Assembly (NCBI RefSeq): GCF_932526225.1 | Contig: NC_064043.1 | Location: 14,134,085 to 14,198,084, forward strand | Source of the DNA: Nematostella vectensis | Lineage: Eukaryota > Cnidaria > Anthozoa > Actiniaria > Edwardsiidae | Length of the DNA: 64,000 nucleotides | Reading direction: 5' to 3' | Part shown: piece by piece, positions 30,001-42,400 of the stretch | Numbering within the stretch: position 1 is the first letter of the stretch | Layout: the number at the start of each line of letters is the position of its first letter | Notes under the pieces: generated by a model | The model's database searches: none | What the model was told of the DNA's origin: nothing | The model's input: only the letters and a program-made list of their open reading frames with translations | Program-made: the position numbers and the translations under genes

Positions 30001-33000
30001 CACCTCTTGTAGTTTTGCTGAACATGTCCATATTCCTAGAGCTCCTGAACTACTTATAGTATAGGCCTGTGATTAGGTTAAGGTCAAAGCTCATATCACC
30101 ATAACAAAAATAATGCTGGTTATGTACTGTTTAATAAAATTGGTTTTTATATCAAGGTTTTAAGATAAACACGAATCAATAGCCAATAGCAAGTTTATCT
30201 AAGTACTTCTAAAATACATTAATAATTATTCAATAGCCATTTTGTTCAACCCCTGTGAAACAAAAGCCCACTGTCTCTATCCGTAAGCCTGTACTGTGTG
30301 AAAAAATTGAGATGGGATTCTTTTTATCATCATTATCATTATCAACACTACCATCATTACCATTATATTTCTCATCATCATCAGCATCCGCAGCAGCAGT
30401 AAATCAATTATCATCATCATTACAATGCGGTAGCAGACCTTGAAATATTGGAGGGGCACGAAACAGAAACATTAAGAAACTACTGACGGCACAGTCACGC
30501 CCCTACTGGTCATTTTTTTGATATTTTTTTTAAATATCATTGCAGAATTATAAAATTTATCATAATCCCCATTACTACAATCATCATCATTATCATAACC
30601 ATCATAATTATTTAAATGTTTAGTATATCATTGACATGTTTTGTTACATTATCTTTGGGGATATACAGTATGTAATGTAATGCTGCAGTGATTGTTAAAG
30701 ATACATCAAGAGATCCCTCTTGAAAGAAGCAACCAACAATTGTATTTCTTGCTCCTGATAGAGTAACAGGGGAAAAGTTTTCCATAGGATCCAATGAGTA
30801 AATACGAGCAGTCATATCCTTGCTTCCTACAATAAAAAACCTGAAAAAGACCATACATAGCATAAGATTTATTCTTATGGTTAAGGTCAAAATTTGATCT
30901 TGCATATTTCAGAAGCTAAAATATCAAGTTCAGAAATATCAACAATTGTTTGACTGTGATAGAATCTTTCATCATTGAATAATGGAAGATGGGGATGAAA
31001 ATTCAAAAAGTGGGAGAACCAGGAGAAAAGAAAACAGGGCCAACAATACACCCCTTTTTTATGCAGTGAATTATTATGTGCAAATTCCACAAAAGTATGA
31101 AATCAATACTTTTGTGGTATTAGTCAGGGAGCAGATTCCAGTTTCGCTCAACCCTCACCACAGAAAAGGTTTGACAGTGGAATCTTATAGAACAAGACCC
31201 CCTGAACAATGCTAGCTAGTTCGTAAAGCCGATTTGTGGTGTCAATCAAAAGATATGGACGTGTTTTATTACGTCACTCGTAGTCCTGCATGGAAACGCA
31301 TGGCTCACATTAAGAGGGCGCGTTTTTTTACATTTTCCGTGCATAAAAAAGCTATAACTTTACAGTTTTTATACATATCAACATTCTAAGGAAATGGCTA
31401 AAGTATACCCCAGATAAAGAAAAGTCACGTGATCAGTCACGTGTAAAAAATGTTGCTTTTCCTTACGAAAATCCCGCCGTTGCCGGTAAAAGGGATTCAG
31501 TCTACTCAAGGCGACTTTTTTTCCACTCATCTAATGGCTGCTTTGAGCTCTGAGCTGATGTCCGTGTCGCTGGAGATCCAACTGCCTTTATTTATCCCTA
31601 GCCGGCACCACAGGAAGCCCGCTCCTATAAAAAGTAGAAAATGTTATGAAAAAAAGATAATTATGTTCATATTATCATCTCTATTTTTTACTTACGTGTA
31701 TTACTCAGTCAGAATCTGAATCCGAGTCGTCAGAATTGGAGAGGTCATTGCATGCTAGTCGCAAAGAATACTGATTCCTGCAGTCTGTTCCAGCCATGCA
31801 GCTGCACTCTTCGGAGCACGAGAGTCCGTTGTTATTGCAAGAACAGTTCCTCTGACAGCCAGATTTGCAGCCACACGTCGAGAGCTCTAACAAACTGCTT
31901 GGGGCAGGGTCCTTGGACATCAGAACTGGCTTCAGCTCAATCCCTGACCTCTTCCACCCGCTATCTTCTGGCCTCGGGAGGTCCTGCATTGCCTCAAAAG
32001 AGCGACGCCATACAAGAGCTTGGTAGTTGGCCCGTTCCAGGTGATGTTGCAGACTGTTGGATGTTGGAGGAAGCCTTTCGCTCTTTTGTTTCTTCTGGCA
32101 AAAGAGGAGGTAGCGTAGCTCATCAGCTGATGTTGACTTTCTCTTGAGGTAAAGATTGCATACATACTCTTCACACTTGGACCTAGTTGCAGCACCGACG
32201 TTTTCTGCAGCTCCGAGCAGACTTAGACTATCCTGGTGATCCTTGTTACTTTGAAGGATGTCCCATGCTTTTTTCTTGCCAATTCCACTAAGAGAGCTCG
32301 TGGAATCGCAACCAGAAATGGCATGAAATCCTGGCAGAGCATCGCACATTCTCTCTCCCAGATGTTGAGCCATAGCGTGTAGTGGGATGAACCGAAGGCG
32401 ATCTTTGATTCCCGTTTTGAGCCAGAGTTCGTCGCAGCCAATTCTAGTATAGTGACAAACTCCAAGCACAAGAACATCTGTGTCAGGGGAGTGAACAACG
32501 ATTCTACATCTGGGATGGTTGATCGAAGCATGCGCGGCGTGGAGAAAGAGCCACGTGTCTGCCTCTTCTTGGTCTGATCTCAGTGCTTCGACTTCTTCAC
32601 TGTGCCCGAATGTAACCTCTAACGCACGGAAGCCATCTCTTTCGCCTCCACCGAGGACAAGTCGTTGATCGCTCTCAAGCTGTTCCATTCCGAGCTCTGT
32701 CAGAAATTCACAGAGATTGACTTTGTTCTTGCTGCTTGTGATGAACTTGCCCCATTGTTTTGGAATAGGGGTAGCAGGTCCACTGATCTGGACCTCTAGT
32801 GAAGTTGAAGTTGCAGCTCTTTTTTATCGTTCTCCCGCTTTGATTGACATCTCCCAGTATTGATCAAACACTAGGTGAACTTCATTACAGCACGCAGCAT
32901 TCATCGGGCCTGTAATGACGGAGAAGTATTTCAACGCTAACTCTCCGAATGTGTTGCTCCCACCAGACTTTACAGCTTGCACCAGAGCCATTGCATCGAT

Positions 33001-36000
33001 CAGATGAACAGTATCCTTAGTAGCAGGTGGTAGCATACTGGGGACGTCAACATTGGCTTCAATTATTCCCGCCAGAGTGCTCTTGTTGGTCTTCCTCAGG
33101 CTTCCATCTTCATGAGCGAGGGCATATGGAACTGAAGAAAGTTCATGTGTAAGGACGCCCTTCAGGTCTACTTGCCGGGCATTCGCGGCGATTAACAGCC
33201 TGCCAAATAAATCCCTGTCGGACCCAACTGTCACCAGCTTCTCTTTCGTTGCTTTTACTTGTACCCTCTTAGTCACGGTGTCAAAGGTCTTGACCTTGAG
33301 TTTCAAAATCGGATCCCAGAAACTGACCTCACTGAGTTGGTCCTCTCCTTTACGAATACCGCCATTTGCTCTTGGCCGCTCCGCTCGCTCTCCATCAGAT
33401 GCTTGGCAACTTCGGTCGGCAAAACAACCCCTGTTGCAAAGTTAACGAGGGTGTCAATACTCGAAAGGATTGTTCATTAATCCAGATGCGAAACAGTTAA
33501 CAAGCTTGTTGAAATCAGCTTCGTCTCTTGCAATCCTCTTTGATGACAACTCCTGGCTATGGGTGTGATCACTTTGTGCAAAGTATGCATCCTTCAGTGC
33601 CGTGGTAACAGAGGCTCGCTCCTGACTTGCGAGAAACCACCTCTGCAAAGCTGCTGGGTTTAGGGAGATTCCAACGATTCCACCTTTCGACTTTGAGTCC
33701 GCATTTACAGACTGTTCCAGAGCCATGTCTGTCCACACTTGAGAGAAGGGTTGCCCAGAGCGGCTAACTGCATGGTTTCCAGCCATAAACTCTTCAAAGA
33801 CGCGCGGGTGTTTGACTTCCAGCTGCCTCATATCCGATATGTAAACTGGAAGCCACCTGGAATAGTTAGGTCTATCCATTGAGAAGAAGTGAGGAATCAT
33901 CGCCGCTGTTAAAGCAAGATGTAATTCCCAGTTGCCCGTTCGCTCAGCTTTGATAAACTGGAGTAACAGCTTGACCATAGACATGTATCTCATCCAGAAG
34001 TCAAAGGTCTTGGACTGTAGTAAGGCCTCTTCCTTGAACTTTCCCAGACTGGCTGCTAGCTTCTCTATGTCACACTCAAGCACCTCTAGGTTCTGAGAGG
34101 TGTTGTCTCTTGATAGGATGGCCTCCCGGGATTCCTCAATCCTACTGATCATCGTCTCGTCCAGACCGCTGTCCTCGCAATCTTTGCACCACTGTGCATA
34201 AGCACTCCACATCATGCGATGTAAGGCCTCCATCGATAGCTTGTGCGCTCTTATTCCTCTGTTGTACGACTTACCCTTTAACAGGGCAGAGGTTGTACCG
34301 GCAGCATAAACGCCTGACTCTATGAGAAGGTCGTCTAGACCAGAACTCGCAAACTTCTTGCCAAGCAACGGCAAAAAGTTGAGGGCAATATGGAAGCCCC
34401 CAAGTCTGATGACAGTGTTGGCAAACTCCTCTGGGTAGCGCAACTGGATTTGCTTTGCTTTGATATAGATAGCAAGGTCTAATGTTATTACAGTATCTTC
34501 TTGACCAGCAACAGCACTGATCTTTGGTGCGTGTTTTAGGACGGTGTAGACGGTACTGAATTCAGTAGAGGCGCCATCTATCATTGGGCAGTAGCCTATC
34601 TTGCTTGACAGAGGTAGATCTGGGTAAAGTATCGTGTTAAACCCACTCCATCCGGGCACAGTTTGTTTCATGACCGCTGCAGGAGTGCGCCCTGTGAGAT
34701 CCATGCGGAGTAGAAGCCAGATCTCGTCCTCTCGCAACGCATGAACTAAAACATCAAGCTCGCTACTAAACCACTCGTTCTTCACCTTCCTGATGTGTTC
34801 ATTGAGTGCAGGTCGTCTTCCATAACAGGGGCACTCCAGCAGTTCGTAAAGATTTGTGGATTCTGGCAAGGATCGTCTCCTACTGCTGTGGTCAGCCAAG
34901 ATGATTGGTGGCGGATCTGGACCAAAAACCTTCCGTTGGTAAACGACCTTTGTTGTGGCGTGTGTGGTATTCTTTCCATCTAGGGTCTCCTCATTCAAGT
35001 CATTGTTGTCTGCAGCAAGCTGAACGAATGCTCCTGGCGAAATGACTGATGGTACAACAGTTCCGTGCTGCTCTGCTCTTGCCATCACCTCCATTGCAAG
35101 GCTTGTATCAACTGCTTTCAGGTCATCGTACGACGAGCTATGGCCCATGCGATTGAGTAGTGATACTAGCTGCTTTGACCCTGTAAGATGATGGACAGTC
35201 ATGGCAAGACTGATATGCTTTGGCAGCTTTGTACGAGCGTTAGACACACAGTGAATGTCTTGAGCGATGCTTAAAATCCTTCTTTCGTCTTCCTTCTTCT
35301 TACAAGGACTTGGACTCATGCGTTTGGGGTCAGTAGAAGGCGGATCACCCAATAAAGACTATCTGGGATAATTCTTCTAGCAGAGTCAAGTAAGACGTCA
35401 TTGACATTGAGTGGTTTGAATGATATTCCATCACATTTCTTGATCTCACTTCTTAAGTATCGTGCCACATCGATGAGATAAGTTCTACTATCACTCTTGG
35501 ATTGTGCAGCAGCATTTAGGGCGTCTATGAGGGAAATTTGACTGGAGAATATAATTTCCGGTTTATTCTTGCTGGGCTGCTGATGGAATGCAATACGGTC
35601 TTCGAAGTGGTACTTAAGATGAAGCTTCAGACGTTGCTTAGAGTAAGAGCTCCCATCTACGCCTCTTTCTTCAAGTAGACCACAGTACTTGCTTAGAAGT
35701 GTTACCATGTCATAAGCCTTTCCTTCTTCGATTCCTTCTCTGATTTCAGCGGCAAGCGTCTTGAATGCCTCATCATACAGTGATTCCCCTTTTCTTCTAC
35801 AAACCCTTTATGCTTAAGGTTGGATTTGCTAACATAGGAGGCATGGCAATTCTTGTGGTACCTCCCATCTGCTGCACGCAGATCATCTCTTACACTGTCA
35901 AGGAGTCGTAGCATCTTCTCATCGCCTTTGCTTGTCGCAGCTTGTCTAAGGGATAGGCTTGCCTCATTCGTAGCTATGTTTAGCAACCTCTTATCTTTCT

Positions 36001-39000
36001 TGTAGCTTCTGTTGCCACATATAAAGCATTTTGACAAGTCGATGGGCGGGGTAGAAGATCGCGTAGAGATGGTTGGTTCGCTGCTTATTTGGTTTTCCAC
36101 ATCTCAGGCTTGGGCCTCAAACTTCGCATGACAATGCCGTAGATTATGCTCGCTGGTGTACGATGAGTAGCACGTCGAGTGCCACTGTATCTCCCGCTCT
36201 GATATCTCCTCCAAATCTTTGCTAAGTCGCTCGTAAACCTCGTCTCTCCTTATTCTTACAGCATTTTTAAATGTTTCAACGGATGCCTTCTTTACGTTTC
36301 TTAGCTTCTCATCTCTATGATCGACTTGGCAGATGATGCATTTCAAAAAAATACTAGCTCTTTTCCTCCTATTCAGCGGGATGTCAAATTTCTCGAGTAG
36401 CCATTACTAAAAAAGCTACGATTCTTGTCAATTTAATAGCATTTTTAATAAAACAAATATACTCAACTTACAACGTACAAGTCAAGAGAGTAAAATTTCC
36501 ATTTATATCAACTAAAATCTATTTTAAATATCAAAAAGTCGTTGTACTTACAGACAATGTAAAGACTCTGCCATGGGCGCCGCCATCTTGGATTGAGCTA
36601 GCCTCGACATCATGATGAGACATATTTAAATATATACCTTTATAAATCATCTTTAACTTTGATTGTAAATGCTGCGGCTTTTTTATAGTCGTGTTTTTGA
36701 ATACTGTAGTACTACCTACTTGTTTTATTCATGACCTGGCCATTTTTCCAGCAATATGTTTTACCTACATATTAATAGGAGCGGGCTTCCTGTGGTGAGG
36801 TAGGAATAACTACACATGTATCTCTAGCGACACAGATATCAGCTCAGAGCTCAAAGCAGCCATTAGATGATTGGACAACAGTCGCCTTGAGTTGAATGAT
36901 TCCGTTTTACTGGCTACGGCGGAATTTTCGATAGGAAAGACAACATTTTTCATCATTATTACATTTTGACATGTGACAGATCACGTGACTTTTCTTTATC
37001 TGGGGTATACTTTAGCCATTTGCTTAGAAGGTTGATATGTGAAAAAACTGTGAAGTTATAGCGTTTCTAGGCACGGAAAAATAGAATAAACACGCCCTTT
37101 TAAAATGAGCCTCGTTTCCATGCAGGACTACGAGTGACGTAATAAAACACGTCCATATCTTTTGATTGACACCACAAATCGGCTTTACGAACTAGCTAGC
37201 ATTGTTCAGGGTGTCTTGTTCTATAAGATTCCACTGTCAAACCTTTTCCGTGGTGAGGGTTGAGCGAGACCTAATTTTTCCGGTATCTGCTCCCTGACTA
37301 TATTGTCTTCTGAAAATAGAATTGAGGTATGCCGCCAAGAGAAATAAGCTACAATCTGTGGACACACACCAGTTATTAAATTGATTCGGTTCAAGTTCCT
37401 AACCGATTTTGACAAGCTATCAACACTTGAAACTTGAGTATTGGATTATCAGTAAGCAGTGTCGTGCAAAAACACAGGTCATGGCTGGCTTATGGTCTCT
37501 AATTCTTTGGCTAGTATATCGATTGTCATACTCATAGTGCTCCACCATCATCACTCCATTAATATCTAATTGTTAGTACATGCCTGGAGTCGGAAGACCA
37601 ATCTATGCATGTTGTATCATCGTAGTGGCCGGTGTATGTCCTGTGTAGAACAAACGGTGCAAACTCTCTGGTGTGGCCAGGAGCTGACCAGACTTGCACA
37701 TGCTTGCCATGTGTTACAGCAATAAATCTGAAAGAAATACACCATGCTGCATTAAAGTTTTGATTAAAATAGGCTTGGTCGACTGGTAATTTGCCATTTT
37801 TCCTTTGATGGTCATGTTAATTAAAACATGTATTTATTTACATAATTGTAAGTTCTTTTTTTTGCAATAAATTGATTAAGAACAATATGCACAAAAGTTA
37901 AAGACATAAGCAGGCAATGAAAATGGGTACTTTCTATATGGTTCATTTTTTGGCCCAAAAAATGTTCCCAGTCATATGGTAACAGTAGTTTGAGAATGGA
38001 TGTAGCTGTGACAGCCAGGTTTTTTCAACTAGCAAAAGCTCATAAACAAACCATCACCGATCTCCAAACATGAAAAGTTATCCTGAATAACAAAAAAAAA
38101 CCTTCAACATACAGTTTTTACTGCTACTTTCCTTGGACCAAAAAATTACAAAGGAAAAATACCAAGCCAAACTGAGATGCAAAAAAAAACTAAATTTTTT
38201 ACAGTGTTTCAATTCTTTTAGTATATTGACAGTTACCTTCCATTAGGGCTAAATACAATATCTTCCACAGGTTTCTTGAAATTGAAAAAATGAAGAGCAA
38301 CCTTTGTTCTTAGATTTGCCAAAATGCTTCTTCCATCTGAAAAAAAAAAAAACAGCAACAAAGTATGTAATCGGCCGGATAATAATTTATTTCTAGTAGA
38401 TGGGGTAACAAATTCTGAACTTTTTTTTTTGTTTCTCTTAACAGGGATTATCTCCTGGACTAACATGAACATGGTAACCACATTTTCAATGCTATCCACA
38501 AAAAGAATTCTGTTTTATGTGTCAGTGAATAAGACAAGTGAGTCATTTACTGGCTGCTGTTAATACAAAGCTGTCGGATCTTGGTACCTATTGAGAAAAA
38601 CATTGACGTTGGTCTTAGAAATGCTAAACATGGCATACCATGGGTGCAATGGGGTGCATATGAATAACAATAACATTCCTTAAAAAGGAAGTAAGTCATC
38701 TACCGTAAGGAATGCGTGTTTGCACATGTAAACATGACTAGTTACAGTAGCAGTTTAATACAAATCCCAACAAACCTTCGTCGACTGTTATGATAGTAGT
38801 GTCATCTGGGGACAGGGCAAGTCGTGCAATATTCTTTGCGTTTTCAAATGGAAGAGTCCATGACTTGTTACTAGAAAATAAAACTACTGTTACTTAACTG
38901 CGGTTAATAATCAAATAGAACACTTAATCGAAAGAGGACTTACTTTTTTAGATCGAACACAGTAACCCTGTTGCCAACGGGGCTAATAACACAGTCTCCA

Positions 39001-39164
39001 TGGTTTGTGAATTTCACATTGCCTCGCTTGTATACCGTGCCCAGCAGATTAGAAAACTAAAAAAAACACGGAATGAACAAAATAAATCCATATACCCAAC
39101 ACGATCACTTAGCACAAACCTAAGCAAATAGATCTTTATATTATACCTTAAAAGAGAACTTCAT
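21045..39164 (-). CDS. PWP2: PWP2 / UTP1, WD40 protein of the small-subunit processome
   Basis: PWP2 is part of the nucleolar UTP-B complex that processes pre-18S rRNA. Exons: 39164-39147, 39056-38944, 38870-38776, 38336-38237, 37727-37584, 30840-30705, 30017-29961, 29703-29667, 28570-28430, 28108-27901, 27503-27355, 26607-26460, 26216-26066, 24937-24757, 24410-24317, 24108-23886, 23363-23145, 22096-21871, 21147-21045. Phases agree except that one short exon (3n+1 bases, between 30704 and 30018) was not found. About 850 residues are visible. Diagnostic segments include FSNLLGTVYKRGN, ISPVGNRVTVFDLKN, DDTTCIDWSSDSR, VGSKDMTARIYSL, LLVWEWQSESYILKQQGH, DGTVRAFDLNRYRNFRTF and AWDKTVRLWNVF, then the acidic linker with LPGVLKGDMSSR and the Utp12-like C-terminal helices. 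The exon ending at 37584 has a GC donor. An Academ transposon fills most of that 6.7-kb intron. Confidence 0.95.
21190..21425. repeat. Roughly 50-bp tandem repeat in the last PWP2 intron
   Basis: Four to five units with GTGTCCCTAATACAATCACC, CGTTATTACGGGCACCCTCG and GTACCG. It lies upstream of the last PWP2 exon acceptor but does not copy it. Confidence 0.85.
21428..21700. mobile_element. MITE fragment related to 54887-55196
   Basis: It begins CAGGCCCGTACCCAGG, as does the element at 54887, and shares the segments around GGACCTTCGGCCGTTG and the long G-run. No clear right end is seen, so it looks truncated or rearranged. Confidence 0.5.
22720..23045. repeat. Dispersed repeat pair in PWP2 intron
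   Basis: The left half (22720-22890) resembles 440-610. The right half (22896-23041) is nearly identical to 5400-5567. So the two TRAP1 repeats are joined here, which suggests that they are parts of one longer interspersed element. Confidence 0.7.
24450..24700. repeat. GAT/GGT trinucleotide-rich microsatellite
   Basis: Imperfect GATGAT, GGTGAT and AATGATG repeats in a PWP2 intron. It gives low-complexity reading frames on both strands, none of them genes. Confidence 0.85.
24938..25915. repeat. 41-bp minisatellite abutting the acceptor of a PWP2 exon
   Basis: About 24 units of exactly 41 bp. Each contains CACATGAACATGTG, a palindrome apart from its two central bases, giving two CANNTG E-box motifs per unit. 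The first unit merges with the acceptor of the exon that starts at 24937. There the minus strand reads GTGTGGTTTGTAG, whereas the units read GTGTGGTGTAG. Confidence 0.95.
28874..29396. mobile_element. Mutator-like MITE with perfect 9-bp target duplication
   Basis: The ends TACCCTGGGTACC and GGTACCCAGGGTA are perfect 13-bp inverted repeats. Weaker inverted similarity continues inward for about 100 bp (TCTTGGC, AGCCTCTGG, TTTTTCAGTT). CACAGCTGG occurs directly on both sides (28865-28873 and 29397-29405). A 9-bp duplication fits Mutator-like elements. It lies in a PWP2 intron and has no transposase ORF. Confidence 0.8.
31121..31630. repeat. Left terminal inverted repeat of the Academ-type element
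   Basis: It matches 36778-37300 in inverse orientation from TAGTCAGGGAGC to the segment CACAGGAAGCCCGCTCCTAT. It contains GTCACGTGATCAGTCACGTG near 31424, where the other arm differs. Confidence 0.9.
31705..36346 (-). pseudogene. Broken Academ-like transposase (zinc fingers + XPG-like nuclease + Cys-rich tail)
   Basis: One coding stretch of about 1500 codons, now interrupted. The N-terminal part has two zinc-finger-like modules, CIIC...WHSTCYSSYTS (36346-36104) and CFICGNRS...YHKNCHASYVS (36100-35702). A long conserved middle part (35352-33454) has KLPKHISLAMTVHHLTGSKQ. Then come HSPDTDVLVLGV (about 32490) and AISGCDSTSSLSGIGKKKA (about 32320). These resemble the acidic metal-binding site and helix-hairpin-helix of XPG/FEN nucleases. 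The C-terminus is CGCKSGCQRNCSC and more Cys, like CXC domains, followed by an acidic tail. Breaks seen: in-frame TGA at 36104, in-frame TAA at 32824, and frame changes near 35795, 35335, 33460 and 33335. It cannot give a full-length protein. Confidence 0.8.
36778..37300. repeat. Right terminal inverted repeat of the Academ-type element
   Basis: Inverted counterpart of 31121-31630. It includes the paired segments AACCTTTTCC, CACCACAAATCGGCTTTACG and TTTTGATTGACACC. The two arms differ at several percent of positions, so the insertion is not very recent. Confidence 0.9.
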
Positions 39165-39494
39165 TTCAGGTAGAGCTTTCGCACGTGTATTTTTGGACTA
39201 AAGGCTAAACTTAAACAGGCGTCGCTAGTGTGACCGCGTTAGGACTAAGTTCCAATATTTTGAAGGCTCAAAGTGTTTGAAGCAAAGGAGAAAAGACGCG
39301 AGAAAGAATGCCATCAAAAACTAATTTTTACAGCATGTTGAGAACTATTAGACAAAACCACAAAGCCTAAGTTTCTGGTAAGGATATCCATAATCGGTAT
39401 TGGGCCACTTAAATGGATTTCTTTCAGGTCGACTAGCCAAATTTTGAATCAGATGTTCTTGTTAGCACCGAACAAGAAATAAGGTTTTGGAATA
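39165..39494. promoter_or_regulatory. Divergent PWP2/TPR-gene promoter region
   Basis: 330 bp separate the PWP2 start codon (minus, 39164) from the start codon of the TPR gene (plus, 39495). No other gene is present, so a shared promoter is likely. No specific binding site can be named with confidence. Confidence 0.5.
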
Positions 39495-42400
39495 ATGCAT
39501 CAATTGAAGCAAAGAGCGACTGAAATACCGCAGTATCTTAAAGGTGTTGTGAGTGAACATGGAATTGAAAGGTTCTTTTTCACTTCTGAAGTCCTCGGTG
39601 AGAAGTTGAGCGTTGTCGTTGAGAGATTCGCCCAAGAGGAGGTCGCAAATCAAATCCAGAACCAAAAGGTGCCGAATCTCGTCTCCTGTCGAATGGAAAG
39701 TTTTCCACACTTTTATATTTTCCCTAATAGCTATACTCACTGCTCTGTCACCGCAGCTGACCTCGAGGCGATGCAAGAAATATTCAAATCAGAGTTTAAT
39801 AAGACAATTAAGTGGCCTCCAGGGGTGTTGGTTGGACATTGTCCGGTTTGTGGACATAGTGATGTGTTCACCGGACGATTTAGTATTGAAGCAATGGCCA
39901 AGTCATACTTCAATCACCAACTTAAAGATGGTGGTGAGAGACACTATTCTTTGGAGGTAGTGACTCATTTTATGCCAAGAGTTTTTCATGAGAAATGTTA
40001 TCAGCAGCTGTCAAAGCTAGCCGAAGGGTATAATGTACAATTTCCAGCAGCCCCAGAGCCTAAGTATCACATCACTCATACAGGTTATGAATTCCCAATA
40101 CTCACGGAACAGTGGCTTAAAGTACAAAAGCTTGTAAGGGCATTAGATGGACAAATCCGAATTAATCTGAACCCAAGAGTTTTCACAGAGACTGAAATAC
40201 AAGTATTTGGTAGAAATAGTCACACTGAGATTTTCCTCCACAATATTACACACGAAGAGATGAAATACTATGCTCTCTGCTCTGGACTGGTGCTTACTTA
40301 CACAGAAGAAGAGTTTGAAAATGACAATGTATACCCAACAGACGAGAGATATTATAGAAGTGAAGGAAACAAGAAAATGATTTCCAAGGAATATAGAACA
40401 GCAATTGATTTGTACAACAAATCAATACTTGCATCTCCGATAAACTACTTTTCCTGGTGTCAGAGAGCTACAGCTTTCATTAGCTTAAATAAGTATGAAG
40501 AAAGCTTATTGGATTTTGAGGAATGCATTAAGTTGAACCCCAAATGGGTGAAGGGGTACCTCTTCAGAGGATTATCCCAGCTGCATTTACGACAGTATAA
40601 AGATGCACTTGTGACCCTTAACTACGCAGGAAGTATGTGCCCTGATGATAAAGATGTTGCACAGAAGTTACTTGCCGCTGTTAATCTGGCATATGAAGGA
40701 GATGGAATTGACTACTATGTTAACATTATCGAGGATAAGCAGTATCAAGACATGCATTTCTTCTTGAGCCAAGTGTGCTTGTATATATGTAACCTTTGTA
40801 AGGTTGATATCGGAGAGCTCGGAAAAAACGGGCTCAGAATAACTAAACTGGTGAGTATTTTAAAGCTTGTGTGCCTAGTAGGAATGCAATGGAAATATTG
40901 TTTGTGGAGAAGAGGACATGACCATGGTTAAGAAAGTGATGGTGTTGATGATGATGATTCCCTGATGTTGATGGCAATAAAAATGATGTTGCTGATGGTG
41001 ATGGTGATGGTGGTGATGATGGTGGTGATGGTGGTGATGATGGTGATGGTGATGGTGGTTGTGATGGTGATGGTGATGGTGATGGTGATGGTGGTGGTGA
41101 TGGTGATGGTGGTGATGATGGTGGTGATAATGGTGGTGATGATGGTGGTGATGATGGTGATGGTGGTGATCATGGTGGTGGTGATGACGGTGATGGTGGT
41201 GATGATGGTGATGATGACGGTGATGGTGGTGATGATGGTGGCGATGATGGTGGCAATGATGGTGGTGATGATGGTGATGGTGATGGTGGTGATCATGGTG
41301 GTGGTGATGACGGTGATGGTGGTGATGATGGTGATGGTGACGGTGATGGTGGTGATCATGGTGGTGATCATGTTGTTGATGGTGATGATGACGGTGATGG
41401 TGGTGATAATGGTGGTGATGATGGTGGCGATGATGGTGGTGATGATGGTGATGGTGACGGTGATGGTGGTGATCATGGTCATGCTCATGGTCATGATGGC
41501 GATGATGATATGATGATGATGACATTGGTGCTGTTGATGATTACTGTATGTGTCCTTGCCTTCAGGTTCCTCATCACCTTACACTTGATAAGGAGAGTGC
41601 AGCAAAACTAGCTATCAGATTGAACACACTTGACGTTAAAGAGCTTAAGCAATATGCAGAAGTTTTTCAAAGCATCGCCGGCCAGGACCTGTGCGACCAT
41701 ATAGTAAGTGCTCCCTATAATAAGTACTTCAGGTGCCTCGCAATGAGAATATATCAAAATTGATTTATCATTTGTTTTTCAGAAATCCGTGCGCGAAAAG
41801 GAAGCAAGGGAAGAACTCTTTGAAATAAAGCAAACACAAGAATTGCATAAACGCCTTGTTGCGCTACAGACACGGGAAGGTGAGATTATTCGGGAGTTGA
41901 AGATGAACAAAGATAAAACCGAAAACACTAAGCAGACGGCGAAAGGTATCCGGAACAAGAAGATATTGTTCAACTTGAAAAAAGCCCTAGCTGATGAGAG
42001 GAAGTACTTAGATCAAGAACTCGATGTCATTCGAGAATCGAAAACCAAGATAGAGGAAGCATTAGAGAGGAGAAGACCTAACCCTTGCTCTACAGGCGTC
42101 TTCCCCCTTGTCGACAGGCAAGAAAAGATTCCCTGCTCCAAGAGCTACTCACCAGAGCAGCTGAGGTCCCTCCCGTGGAGGCTCATTGAGAAAGCGCAAA
42201 AGAAGGGTATGCTCAGTGAGACAAGACTTCGGCCATCTAAACAAGAACTCATGACAGCGATCGAGCCTTTCAGTGACGAGGTCGAGTGTGGGGCGCATTT
42301 ACCCATAGGAGTAGTCCTCGACGCCTTCATGCTTGGGTCTTACTCTAGCGTGTGGGAAAGGGCAACCTGGGCGGCAGGGCATCGAATGGTAGAACAAGGT

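Larger units (their letters stand above)
31121..37300 (-). mobile_element. Academ-type DNA transposon, 6.18 kb, decayed
   Basis: It is bounded by TAGTCAGGGAGCAGAT and its inverted copy ATCTGCTCCCTGACTA. TAT at 31118-31120 and at 37301-37303 could be a 3-bp target duplication (TA alone is also possible). The terminal inverted repeats run for about 510 bp with moderate differences. The single long minus-strand gene inside has zinc-finger motifs followed by an XPG/FEN-like nuclease domain. As I recall the family, Academ transposons have that combination and 3-4 bp duplications. It lies wholly within the PWP2 intron 37583-30841. Confidence 0.7.

Noticed and set aside
30250-30400. Acidic open stretch as the missing PWP2 exon
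   Set aside because: An open frame with Asp/Asn runs exists on the minus strand, but it derives from GAT-type microsatellite sequence and no good donor follows.
40875-41525. Histidine-rich 216-codon frame on minus and Met/Val-rich frames
   Set aside because: Translation of the GGTGAT microsatellite in an intron. No splice sites or conserved sequence.
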